Positions 34,684-46,000 of a DNA stretch of 64,000 bases are shown piece by piece (the first letter of the stretch is position 1; each line of letters starts with the position of its first letter). This stretch comes from Scenedesmus sp. ARA3 (taxonomy: Eukaryota; Chlorophyta; Chlorophyceae; Sphaeropleales; Scenedesmaceae). The translations under genes and the position numbers were made by a program. Where the stretch lies: contig RWJK01001169.1 of the NCBI GenBank assembly GCA_004335835.1, forward strand, positions 64,010 to 128,009, read 5' to 3'. The notes under the pieces were generated by a model. The model worked only from the letters and a program-made list of their open reading frames with translations. It had not been told where the DNA came from and did no database searches.

Positions 34684-37600
34684 ATGCAGGTGCACTTTGG
34701 CAACCGATTCAACATCCATAGCTCCACATACACACCTAGAGTAACGTTGCTCGGAGTCACCCCGCGACGATGCAAACAGAGGCAACGTGCAGCAGCTGCT
34801 GCTGACGCTGGAGAGGGCAGTCAGCAGGTGGGAGTGGGCTCAAGGGCCTGCAGCTCAGCCAAGCAACATCGTTCGTCTCTCCCTGCAGCAGTGATGCACT
34901 CCTGTTTAGCTGCTGCTGCCAGCCCTACTGTATGACTGGCACCAGTGCAGTTGCGCTCACCGATTCAACCCAGATAGTGCTGTTCCATGCAGGCACAGGC
35001 GCAGAAGCCACCATGGGCGGCACGCATGCCCACATGGTCTCCCTCCACGCGCATGCACCTCAACCACCTCATGGACCTGTTCACCATCTGCGACAAGGTG
35101 CGTGCCGCAGCAGCTGCAGCACGCAGGTGCAGCTCACTGTGACCTGCTGGCTTGCAACACACACAACCAGCATGCATGAACACAGACATGATTATGACAG
35201 GTCATGACCTGGCATGGCAGCAGGCGTGTGTGCACACTTCACACAGCGTGCATGCCCGCGCAGAACTGTGTGTGATTAGATGTTTTTTGAACCTGTCATT
35301 CTCGCAGCTGCCTGCCTTGACAAGGGGGCAAGCTTACTGGTTGGTATGTTGTCTTGCATGCCGCTCAGGACTCCGTGCGACATGTGCGGGGGCTGTTGTC
35401 ATTGCTACTGCCTGCCTGATGCTGCTGCCTCTTGCAGGACGGCAATGGCATTTTGGACAGGGAGGAAGTGCGCCACCTGCTGCAATCAGACGGGCGCTGC
35501 ACCGCAGGAATCTGCATGATAGCACAGGTGGGGCACAGCAGCAGCAGCAGCAGCGCAGTATCCTGGTGCCACAAATTTGCAGCAGTGGCAGCTACCATGA
35601 CTGATGCGAGTAAGTAGGCTGCAGCAATGGCCTGCTTTGCCTCCAGTCGGCCAGGTACAGCGTTCACCTTACCTAGGGCCACTTCTACACGCAGCAACAG
35701 CTTGATGGGCGTTGCATGCAGGCCCAGCACCATACCAGCTTCTGTCACAGTGCCACTGCTGCAAACACTTCCGCAATCAGCCGCAATCAGCATGTACTGC
35801 AAACTGTGTGCGTTATGCTGTGCAGCACCGCTGGCTGAGTGAGCCAGACCTTGACGAGATCATGAGCCTGTACGACACCACCAACAGGTGCGCGGCAGCA
35901 CTGCGGATGGAGTTGCGCGTGAGATCAGAGCCATAGCTGAAGATTTCAGCAATACTGTGCTGCAAACCACACATCATCCTAAATGGACACGTCGCTAGCA
36001 TGCTTACATGCCCCCACAGGTATGCTCTTTGTCAACACTGCCATGCCGTGCTGCTGTGGCGTGCCAGGGGCGGGCTGTCGTTCAGCGAGTTCATGGAGCT
36101 TGTGCTGGATGGCGTGCTGCTGGACGGCAAGTTCGAGGAGTACAGGTGGGACCGGGAATGAGAGCAGCAGCAGCAGCAGCTGTTGCCATACCAGCCGCAG
36201 GGAGCAGCGCCAGACACCAGGCCGTGTGTTGCTGCAAGACATGCTGACGCCATTTCTGCCTGCTCTCTGCTTGCACGCTTCACTACCAAAGCGGAACAGC
36301 CAGCAATGCTGTGCAACCTGCCACTTACTTCAATTTCGTTAGGCGTGTTATCCCTGCCGTCAGGCCGTATTATTTCTGCCTGGTGGCGTGCAGGGCGGTC
36401 TTCTCCGCTGCTGACGAGGACGGTGACGGCTTCCTGTGCATCGAGGAGATGGCCGCGGTGCTGCAGCAGCTGGGGCGGCCCATCAGCCCGCAGGAGGTGG
36501 CCGACATCATGGCGTGAGTGGCACGAGCGCTGTTGTAGATGTTGTGTATGTGCATGCTCTTGATGTGAATTATCTTGAGTGGTGAGTGCTGCAGCAGCTG
36601 GGGCGGCCCATCAGCCCGCAGCAGGTGGCCGACATCATGGCGTGAGTGGCCTGGGCGAGCTGTTTGCATTTCATCAGCATGTTGTTTGTTTTGTAATGCT
36701 CTTGAAGGCACTCATGCGACCTGGTTGTACAGCTGCATTGCACCACACAGCAATGCAGTACTGCTGACATGCAAGAGCAGCCAGGCACTCAGAAAGCTGC
36801 CTACTTACCCGCCTGGCTGCTGCTGTAGCAGCGCCGTCTTGGCTGATACAGCAACACAGCACTACTTGCAAACAAGTTCACTTGATCAAGATGCCTGCCC
36901 ACGTGCGCACCGTCGAAATCAAGATGCCTGCCCACCTGCGCACCATTGAATCGCCTGGCCGCCTGCTGCTGCAGTGCCGCTGACGTGGACGGCAACGCGC
37001 TCATAGACTTCAACGAGTGGCTGCGCCTGTTCAGGGGCCAGCTGCTGGACCTGCCGCGCATGCTGCGCTACATGAAGATGAAGCCCGTGGTGAGCCGTTT
37101 GCTTGGTCGCAGCTGAGCTGTGGCTCATCAAGCTGGAGTCACTGCTGGCATGCAGCTGCCTATGCGATGTGGACGTAGCCGGTTGTATTGCCCGCATGTG
37201 GATGCTTGAGCTTTGTCAGTCATCTGGCCTATAGCCACTGCATGCCGCACCAGCACGTATAAGCAAAGCGGCTGTCAATATGACCTCACTGTGCTGGCTG
37301 CGCACCAGTCCATTAGTTTGTATCTTAGCTCACCCACCGCCGCTGCTGCTGCTGCTGCCGCCGCCGCCGCCAGGTGCTGGGTGACGAGGTGCCGCCCGCA
37401 GCCGCCATGGCGCGCAGCCTCACCAGCGGCGGCCTCACGCTTGTATCTGGCGGGCAGCAGCTTGGGGCTGTCATGGACGGCCTGCCGCCTGCAACGCTGC
37501 TGGTGGCGCTGTTTGGGCTGAGCGGGGACCCCATCTGCCAGGCGACGGCTGGCGCTGTGCGGGTGAGGGGGCTGCGGTTGTTGACGGTGCAGGGTTGAGA

Positions 37601-38224
37601 GCTTGGTGGTGGGTTTTGTGCATTGCCTTGGCTGCAGCTGTGCGGAGTGTTGTGCTAGGTAGAGCGTCCCGTAGATGAAGCATTTGGGGTGCTGCCTGTG
37701 TGGCTTGCAGCAGCTATTGCTGCGGGCATGTCTGGCGTCGGCCCTGCTTGCATTGCCAAACGCATGCATCTGCTGCCCAGCCCACCATCGCCTTCTTGCC
37801 TGCTGTGCCTGCTGCTCACCTGCTGCGCCTGCAGGACTTGGCTGTACACTACCATAAGGCCACATTTGTAGCAGTTGAGATCGACCGTTCCCCGGAGGCC
37901 AAAGCGCTGTTCAAGCATGTGCTGCTGGGGCGCTATGTGCCGGCCTTTTACTTCTTCAGGGGCGGGCAGCTGCTGCACAGCCACGCAGATGCCTCAGCAG
38001 CAGTGCTGGAGCGGTACCTGCGGGAGCACCTGCCGGCAACAGAGCAGCCAGTGCAGCCGGTACTGCAGCAGCAGCACCAGCAGCAGCACAAGCAGCAGCA
38101 ACAGCAGCAGCAGCAAGGGCCGATGGGCCTGGCCAGCGCCAGCAGCAGCAGCAGTAGCAGCAGCACAACGATACGGGGGTACTCTGTAGCTGACCTAGTG
38201 TATGACTCACCAACCGCGAGCTGA
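34684..38224 (+). CDS. Calredoxin-like protein: EF-hands plus thioredoxin fold
   Basis: Nine exons close in phase: 34684-34827, 34993-35097, 35438-35527, 35826-35887, 36020-36145, 36394-36513, 36975-37089, 37374-37562 and 37835-38224; 446 residues. Transit-like N-terminus (residues 1-50), then EF-hand loops DKDGNGILDREE, a degenerate second loop split by an insertion (YDTTN...GLSFSEF), DEDGDGFLCIEE and DVDGNALIDFNE, followed by a thioredoxin-like domain from about residue 275 with the cis-Pro region YVPAFYFFRGG. This EF-hand/thioredoxin order is that of calredoxin, a Ca-dependent plastid redox carrier of green algae. Oddly, the expected Trp-Cys-Gly-Pro-Cys site reads FGLSGDPICQ, with a single cysteine. 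The C-terminal 60 residues are Gln/Ser-rich. An intron copy of exon 6's 3' end lies at 36586-36641. TGTAA at 38402-38406 follows. Confidence 0.85.
36586..36641 (+). repeat. Duplicate of calredoxin-like exon 6 3' end with donor
   Basis: 56 nt copying 36458-36513 with one change (GAG to CAG, Glu to Gln) and the same GTGAGTGG donor. Offset 128 bp, inside intron 6. Confidence 0.93.
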
Positions 38225-38380
38225 CGCTGAGCTGTCACGGTGTTTGTATGGATGTGCTGTTGTGCTCAGCAGTTGAGTTGTTAGGCTGTCATCTGTATAT
38301 CTCATTCCCGTTAGAGCAGTTTCAGTAAACACGAGCAGCACCTGTGTTGACCCTTCACTTCTTCAAAGCACCATCTGTTG

Positions 38381-38456
38381 ACAGAGAGTTTGCATATAGC
38401 ATGTAAGCATGCAGACATCCAGAGCACTTGCGATCAAAATGTGCGTCGAAATAATC
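38381..38456 (+). repeat. Dispersed repeat, copy 2
   Basis: Shares ACAGAGAGTTTGCATATAGC and the following ATG with 18141-18216, plus AAGCATG, ATCC, AGCAC and GCGTCGAAA in order. It contains the TGTAA at 38402 that could polyadenylate the calredoxin-like transcript. Confidence 0.7.
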
Positions 38457-39660
38457 GTCTGTGTGTTACACGACGGGAACACAGCCCGTCTTCAGTACTT
38501 GCCAGGTCTTGCGCGCATCCACTGGCCGCCTTTGTCCTTTCACACCAAGTGATGTTATTGCCTCTGATGTCTGCCAGTGGCTGATAGCTGGGTGGGCCAC
38601 TGCTGTACTTGTGCAAATGCAGACTTGAGATTGTGCTCTGGTTGCCATATTTTTGTATGAGGCACAGCAGGCCCGCCAATTGTTACAGCTGCTGCGTCAT
38701 CAAAGCTCGCGGTGGGGTACTTGGGCAGCACGGTGTAGAGCAGCGGTGGGCACTTCAAGCAGTGGTGTTATCTGTAAGCGCCATGCTATATTCAAGGGGT
38801 ATAACGTGCAAGCAGGTCAATCATTGCAAGTATAATGCAGCATAATGAGTACACACATGGCTAGAAGTGGTCCCCCAAAAGGCCACCATGGCTGCTGAAC
38901 CTCAGATTGCAAGCATGTGCAGCTCCTGCAAGGGATGAGTTATGTGCTGTGCAGCATGCCAAATCCCTGCTGGATTCTGCTCGTAAGAGATATGGAGTCA
39001 CACATCTCAGCAAGGCCAGCTTTTCACTGTTACATTCTGCACATTTGTGAAATCTCAAGCGGTATGATGCATTCAACTCTACAGACCACAATGACGCCTT
39101 CCTGTGGGGAGGCCTCTAACCAGGAAAGAATACAAGCCACAGCTGCTTGGGGCACACAGAGGGTGCCTCACACGAAATACACGTGCCACCAAAAAAGATC
39201 AAACCAGACGTCAGAAGAACACACATGGGCTGCCACGACCACGGAGTGCTAAAACCAAACAATGTACAGTGCAGGCCAGCGCTGATCCCCAACAGACCTT
39301 GCCCTGACCGACTGCAGTTGCCAAAAATACCGAATTGAGCTCGTGGAAAATAGGCCCTGGCCAGTACACCCACGCTCACCCGTCTCACGGCTGCTTGTAC
39401 CAATGAGTACATCCATCCTGCGGGAAGCAAACGGCAAGCACACTAAACATCACATCACGCAGGCGCAGCACATGCACTGCTGCCGCCCGCCCTCCAAGAG
39501 GAGGAAGCTCCCAGCCCAGACAGACACAGCACACACACGCCCCTGGCATACACACGCCAACTCACCCCGCATGCGGGAGATATGGGTCCCACAACGGCTG
39601 ATGTCACACACAATAACAGGCTACTATCACATGAAAATGGGTGCTGCTTTACAACTGGCT

Positions 39661-39697
39661 GCTTCGGAAGCCGCGCATTTAAGCGCCCATCCGAAGC
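39661..39697. repeat. Nested inverted repeat
   Basis: Outer arms GCTTCGGA (39661-39668) and TCCGAAGC (39690-39697) enclose an inner GCGC (39673-39676) / GCGC (39683-39686) around ATTTAA. Lies in intergenic DNA. Confidence 0.55.
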
Positions 39698-40704
39698 ATC
39701 GCAGCAGCCGTATGCATTGCTGGCACTTTACAGCCATCGCAGCCCATGCTGAGGACACAGACACACCCCACAACGTGCAAGGGATATCAATACAATGACC
39801 GTGTGATTGTACATTGCCATGGTAAGATGCAGGCTCAAGACAACCCCGACCAAGCCTGTATATTAGCATGTTGCAAGAGAGCAGACATACATGAGCCCAC
39901 AGACTGACCACTCGAGTCAAATTTGACCTCGCTCACACTCTCAGATGCAAGGCCTGCTGACACAGGACGGCAAAAACCAGACGGCAGACACAACCCCCAT
40001 GACCTGCAAGCCTGTTGGTACAGAGGATGTATAATTGTATAGTTGTGTGAAGAGCGCCCGTCGCTCAACAGGTGTCAAGAGCAGGCAAAAAAGTGGCAAA
40101 GTAATACGCACCAGAACCACAGCATAAACACGCTGGTTTCATTGATGCACAGGGAGCATACCTAGTAGACGCAACGGCACACATATGCGACCGCTAGCCC
40201 AGGCAAAAAGCACACAGGCCTGACTGCAGATCCACGAGGCAGCAGCTTTGCTGTCCAAAGCCCACGCAGCACCACAAATGCATAACGCGCGAGCCACATA
40301 TGCGTGGTGCAAGTGGCGGCATGTGCCGTTCCACTGCAGTCACGAGCAGCATGCGCATGAGGTGCTGCGAGACACTGCCTCTCCCCGCGCTGCTCTGCGT
40401 CAGCTGTCCATACCAGTTTCGCTAGTTTGAAAAGGAGTTCATGCTGTATAGCTGCGCAGCACTTGCGCGCAAGCGCCGCACACCCAGCAACTGCTGGAGG
40501 TGATCAGGACTCCCAGCTGCATATGCGGCTGCCCCCGCTGCTGCCCAGGCTGCTGCAGCGCATGCCTTTCCTGCCACAGCCGCTGCCAGCAAAAGCACCC
40601 CATACATTGACCGCTGCAGCGCCCTCGCCTACACCTGCAGTAGAGGGTGCTGATGCTGATGCTGCTGCTGCCGGCAGTCCTGCCTTCGCAGCCTGCGACA
40701 GCGC

Positions 40705-41330
40705 TCAGCCCAGAAAGTACTCGGTGTGGCAGGTGAACGGGGCACACTCGTTCACTGCTGTGCCATCGCTGCCTGCGTCTGAGCAATCTGCTGGGTCTGG
40801 CAAGCTGGTCTGCACGCCCAGCACCAGCTTGCCTGCACCACTGTCCTTGGCCCTAAGGAAAGACTCCCCTTCACTGTCCAGCTCTCTCAGCGCCTGCAGA
40901 TTGGTGCTGGATGCTGAGTATGCGGACAGCTTCCAGCTGCGGTCGTGCGACCATGGGTTGGCTGCACCGCCCCAGCAGCCAGAGCGCACGGGAGGAGACA
41001 CGCCTAGACAACACGGCGCGTCGCTCGGTTTCTGCACAAGCAGCAGAAGACAGAGGGTGGACGCTGTCAGCCAGCTACAAGTTGAATATACTAACAGGCA
41101 AAGCTACGCATTGAATGGAGGCTGCGTGCATCCTGGCCTTTGAGTGCTCCAGCAGGCCACAACGTGAAAACGCACAGCAAGCACCAGGCAGCGCCGCGTG
41201 CTGCCTTCAAGCTCACCAGCATAATCTCCAGCAATTCCACCTCGCTGGAGCTGCCGAAGCTGCCGTTGTGGCCATGCTGGACACCGGTCAGCCCGACGGT
41301 GCTCTGCACTCCGCTGAGCTGCGAGCAGGC
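40705..41330 (-). CDS. Hypothetical protein, partial model
   Basis: Two phase-compatible minus-strand exons: one ending 41217 (with GTGAGC donor; upstream limit uncertain, near 41330) and the last at 41031-40705 ending in TGA. The joined product reads GSFGSSSEVELLEIML then KPSDAPCC, then LRELDSEGESFLRAKDSGAG and ends CHTEYFLG. Codon use (CTG, CAG, GGC, GAG) resembles real neighbours and the peptide is mildly acidic and Ser-rich, probably disordered. No start codon or domain could be found. Could equally be a spurious open frame. It lies beyond the 3' end of the FUSC gene on the same strand. Confidence 0.3.
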
Positions 41331-43067
41331 TGAGTTGCGAGCTGAGTTCCGAGGAAGCACACGCTGTGGCCTTGGATAAGCAACGCCCTGTGCAGAGGAG
41401 CAGCGGACGAGAGCACAGAGTCAGGGTGGGTGCCGAGCGACTGAATTGGCCACGCGACCTACACTGCGCACGTCCTCACACCCAATTTTGGAAGATTGCC
41501 TACCTGGTCTAAGACACAGGGCAACTGCAGGAGTACAGGCTCATGCTGCGTTCTCGTTGCCATGGCTCTGCTCATAAGGCGTTCAGCAAGCCATGGTGAT
41601 GGTTGGTGGTTGATGTATGACGGCAAGAAGTCCAGCTAAAACCAACTGTAGCTGCTCGGAAGGCAGGCAGAATGCACAATGCATGCGCCCACCAATGATG
41701 TAGGAGACGTCTAAACCCGAACCTTCCATTCAAAGGAACGCGTTGGCCCTCCAAATGCACCGGAACAAACATTTTGTGGACAGCTTAAAGCAATGTTTCA
41801 GGAAGCACCGCAATGGCACATGCCCCGGCCGAAGAGACGTGTTGTTGACTTTCACGAGATCGTGTCGCTCAAGGTAGTTCTTTGACAGCCACAATCCATA
41901 TCTAGATTGTGCACGAGGTTGTAGCGCTTGGGACACGCCTGGTTGCAATGATCCTTCACATTCAAAAACGTTGATCCTCCCTCAAAGGCTTCAAGAGCCA
42001 TCTCCCCATGCACGTCAGCGCAAGCCAGACGTCTGCAGACACAACGCCACGACTAAGACCCCGCGTATGCAAGTGGCAGCGCTGTCCAAACTTCACCAGG
42101 CTGCTGTCACAAGTCGGGTGACTGTTGGTAGCAACGCACGTGGAAGGCAAGTTGCTGACCTTCGATTGGACATGGCTGATCAGCATTTCTCAACAGCAGC
42201 CCGCTTGTATGCCCTGCACATACCAAGTGCAGCAGCAACACACAGCACTCCGATCAGCAATCCAGCACTGTGTGCAACAGTCGTAATTGGTTCAACAGCA
42301 TTGGCACTGCTGACAAGCCAGAGACTGTGCTAAGCTCTTCAAGGCATGTGCATCATGCAGGCTGCAACCACATGCGCAGTCATGCTGCCGTACACGCTGT
42401 GGTGATAAGACACTGCTGCCAGCAGGCTCCATCTGCCACAGCAGCAGATGACTGTGCAGTGCCTGCATGCTGCTCCAGCAGCTGCACCTGCCGCAGGTGG
42501 GCGGCCCAACTGCTTCTGCCTCACCTGCGCTAGGCGCAACTGCTGCGTCCGTTTAAGGCGGGGGCCGCACACGACGTGATGTCAGCGCACCCATGTATGC
42601 TGTGCATTACATCTTCAAAAGCCTAGCCAGGGCATGGGGTTGGATGTATGAGTGTATGGCCAGCTGCCAGCTCGCACTGCCACGGTTGACCAGAGCAGCT
42701 CTGCCGCAACCCTGCGTTGCGCACAGCAACTTGGAGTAAACCAGCAGCCGCCGCTGCCCGCGGCGGGTGCTGGGCTGCAGGGTCACCACCAACAGCACAG
42801 AGTTGCAGTAAGAGCTGCTCAGCTGAAGCATGTACGTGTACCCATGCTGCAGCTTACACAAACCACCAACAGATGGCACAATGAACAGCCATCATCTCTG
42901 TCTGCACGGCTCAACCACTTACCTGGACCTCTGCCGCGTGTCAGGTGTCTGCACACACTTAACTCCCCCAAAGCACACAGGGCCAGCGCCAGCACACGCA
43001 CCAAGCGCTGCCATACGTGCGCAGCGCACTGCACTGCATTGTGCCGCAGTATGGCTGCGCCCTGCCA
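41331..43067. other. Intergenic region downstream of FUSC gene
   Basis: About 1.7 kb with no supported exon on either strand. TTACA at 42854-42858 (TGTAA on the minus strand) is a candidate polyadenylation signal for the FUSC gene about 210 nt after its stop. Confidence 0.45.
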
Positions 43068-46000
43068 TCAGCGGCTGGCAGCCAGCAGCGCCTGGCTCAC
43101 GCCCGCCAGCTTGTTGAGCACGCGCGAGGCGCCATACGTGAAGGTGAAGAAGTGCACGCTGTCGATGGGCCAGAAGCGCGCACTGGCGGGCAGGCACGAC
43201 AGCTGTGAGCCAGCAGGCGCATCAGCAGCATGTGGCGCCGCTCTTGAAGCAGCAGCAGCAGCAGCAGCCACTGAGCCTGCGTGCACGTGCTTGTGCAGGT
43301 TGGTGCGGATGTCCAGCCAGCCCCGGCGCAGCTCCAACCGGCAGGCCTCAAGCTTGCCCAGCTTGGCCAGCAGCTCAGCCCTGCTGCTGCTGCCAGACTT
43401 GCTGCTGCTGCCTCCGCTGCTGCAGCAGCTGCTGCCAGATGCTGCTGAGGTGGTGTGCATGTGGCGCAGCTGATGCGCTGTGGTTGCGGCCAGGTCTTGC
43501 ACGGCCGTAAGCACCTGCACACACAGCAGCAGCAAGCACAAAAGAAGTGCAGATGCGTGGGCGATGATGATTGCCAGCCTGAGCATATTCACTTCCATCA
43601 TTTTTCAGCACACCACGTACAGCTGCACGCACGCATCAAACAATCAGCCTGCAGGTGAAGCGCTGCCTGCGGCATCTGCAGCCGCTCCTCCGTCCCACCT
43701 GCAGCCACACAGGGTGCAGCGGCTGCGCCCACACGCTGTAGCAGTGACCGCTCACGCGCAGCAGCCCACTGGGCGCCGCAGCTTCCCCAGCAGCAGCAGC
43801 ACCGGCGCCCGATGCTGCGCTGCCGCCTTGGCGCGTGAAGGGCGCCAGAGCCAGCCGCTGGCAAGCCAGTGCCTCCACCAGCTCGATCATGGCACCCAGC
43901 ACATCCAGCACGATCTGCAGGTCAGCAATATGATGAAGATTATGCATATCAGCATTGCAGGCAGGGCAGCAGATGCATGGGTGGGAGCAGGCAACTACCG
44001 GCGTCGCGTGCTGCTGCAGCAGGTCCAGCTAGTCCAGCTGGCACAGAGGTTGCTCCTGTCGGCAACAGCGCATTGATGATGCAGCCCAGGTGTCCCAGCA
44101 GTCCCTGCACTGCAGGCTCGCGCTGACACAGGCACAGCAAAAGGTCAAGCTGACGATTGATGGGTACATGATGGGTAACATGATAATGATGATGAGCAAC
44201 AGGTCAATCGTCTCTGCAATGGCAACATGCATTTGATCACCTGTGGCGTGGCGAGCACGCCGCGCCGCCAGCTGACTGTGTCCTTAGCCAGCGCCATCTG
44301 CACCGCCACCAGCCGCTGCAGCACCTGCTGGCGCAGCGCCACGTGCAGCGCAGCCTCCGCAGCCTCCAGCGCAGCAAGCTCAGCAGCAGCAGCAGCACTG
44401 TCCAGCACACCAGAACTCGCCCCTCTTGCTGTTGCTGCTGCTGCTGCTTCGCAGTCCTTGGCTGTGGCTGGGAGCGCCAGGTCAGCGCCTGCTGCTGCCG
44501 AGCCGCCAGCTGCCAGCGCTGCTACCCTCATGCGGTTGTGCTGGCTGATGTATATCTTCTCAAACAGTGCTGCTGCCTGCTCCAGCGCGTCTGCCATCTG
44601 CTCCAAGGCATAGTCCGAGGTGTACCAAGGCAGCAGCAGCCGGTTGAGCAGCGCAACATAGATACACGCGCCCACCACCTACATATAGAAGCAGCAGCAG
44701 CAGCACGGGCACAGGCGCATCAGCTTACAGATCCAAAGCTCAGAGATGCTGCTTGAACAGTGACAGCGCCACCCTCCCCAATCCTTCAACCCCACGCCCT
44801 CATTCCAGCACAACAGAGCCCCTATCGCCCTGATCCTGAAGCAACCTTGACAGCAGCAAGCAGCAGCACTCACCGACCCCAGGCGCGCCGCAAACACAGT
44901 CATCGCGTTCATCAGGTGCGCCCCCGGCACGCAGCAGGCCAGCTCGTATGAGCACAGCGCCACAGCCAGCAGCGTGAGCACCGCCAGCGCCACCCCGGTG
45001 CGTGTTTGTGCCGTGGCCAGCATGCTCAGCGGCACGCAGGCCGCAGCCAGGCATGCTAGCAGCAGCACTGGCTGCGAGAAGATGCTGGGGATGTGTGTGA
45101 TGCCCAGGCCCAGGCAGGCGCCCACGATGGTGCCCAGCACACGCCACACCACCTGCGCAGCGTGGCGAAAGGCGGCAGGGCTGAATGTTATGCGCGTTGC
45201 GCGGCGATACACATGCAGCTGATGCTTGCATTGATGCCATGCATACGGCCTGACATTGCAGCAGCAGCGCAGCTGATGCGGTTGCACACGCGAAAGGGAG
45301 GTTGGCGCGCAGCCGCAGCCCTGCCAGGCTCACTGCCACTCAATACAATACAGCACATCTCAGGACTGAGACCTGCCTCAGGCACTCACCTTGTCTGTTG
45401 TTGCCTCCACGCGCTCCTGCATGCTCAGGCAGACAGACGTGAAGCCAAAGATGGGCGCCAGGCTGCACGGCAGCAACGGCAGCAGCAGCAGCAGCAGCAC
45501 GCAAGAAGGCAGCAATAGTTGAGGGTGCAACTGGCAGCGGCACAACGCGTGCTGCGTGCCTTGCTGCATGCCAGCCATTGCAGTGCTGGCCAAGGTCACT
45601 TCAAGGCAGACACAGGCGCAGCTGCAGGAGACAGACTGCAGGCAGGAAAAACCAGAAGGCCATGCTGTTGCTGCAATACACGGCTGCTACGGAGCTCCCA
45701 AGCACCCAGCCATGTCGCATTCCTGAAGCCCTCACCTGCGCACGCGCACGTCGTACACCATCAGCAGGATGGTCAGCACCAGCACACTGCCAGACGCCAG
45801 CAGCAGCTTGGCTCCAGCCTGGAAGGAGCGCGACGCCAGCATGCCCTTGAACGCTGCAGCAGTGAAGCAGACACATCTGGAATTTGGTTGTTTGCCAAAA
45901 TCCAGTTTGACAGGTGCAGGCTGGCCGCAAGTATGCAGCAAGCAGCTGCATGCTACGCTGCGGCATCAAAGACCCACGCGTCCACTTGCAGCCTGATGCG

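Larger units (their letters stand above)
38225..40704. other. Intergenic region
   Basis: About 2.5 kb. Contains the second copy of a dispersed repeat (38381-38456), a CA-rich stretch near 39510-39560 and a nested hairpin at 39661-39697. No credible exons seen. Confidence 0.5.

Noticed and set aside
40427..41143. Long plus-strand open frame of 238 codons
   Set aside because: No ATG at its start (TTG), no ordered motifs, and it lies antisense to a minus-strand frame with better codon bias and a phase-compatible splice junction.
42652..43473. Plus-strand open frame of 273 codons
   Set aside because: Largely antisense to the last FUSC exon; G+C-rich CAG/CTG DNA keeps several frames open by chance.
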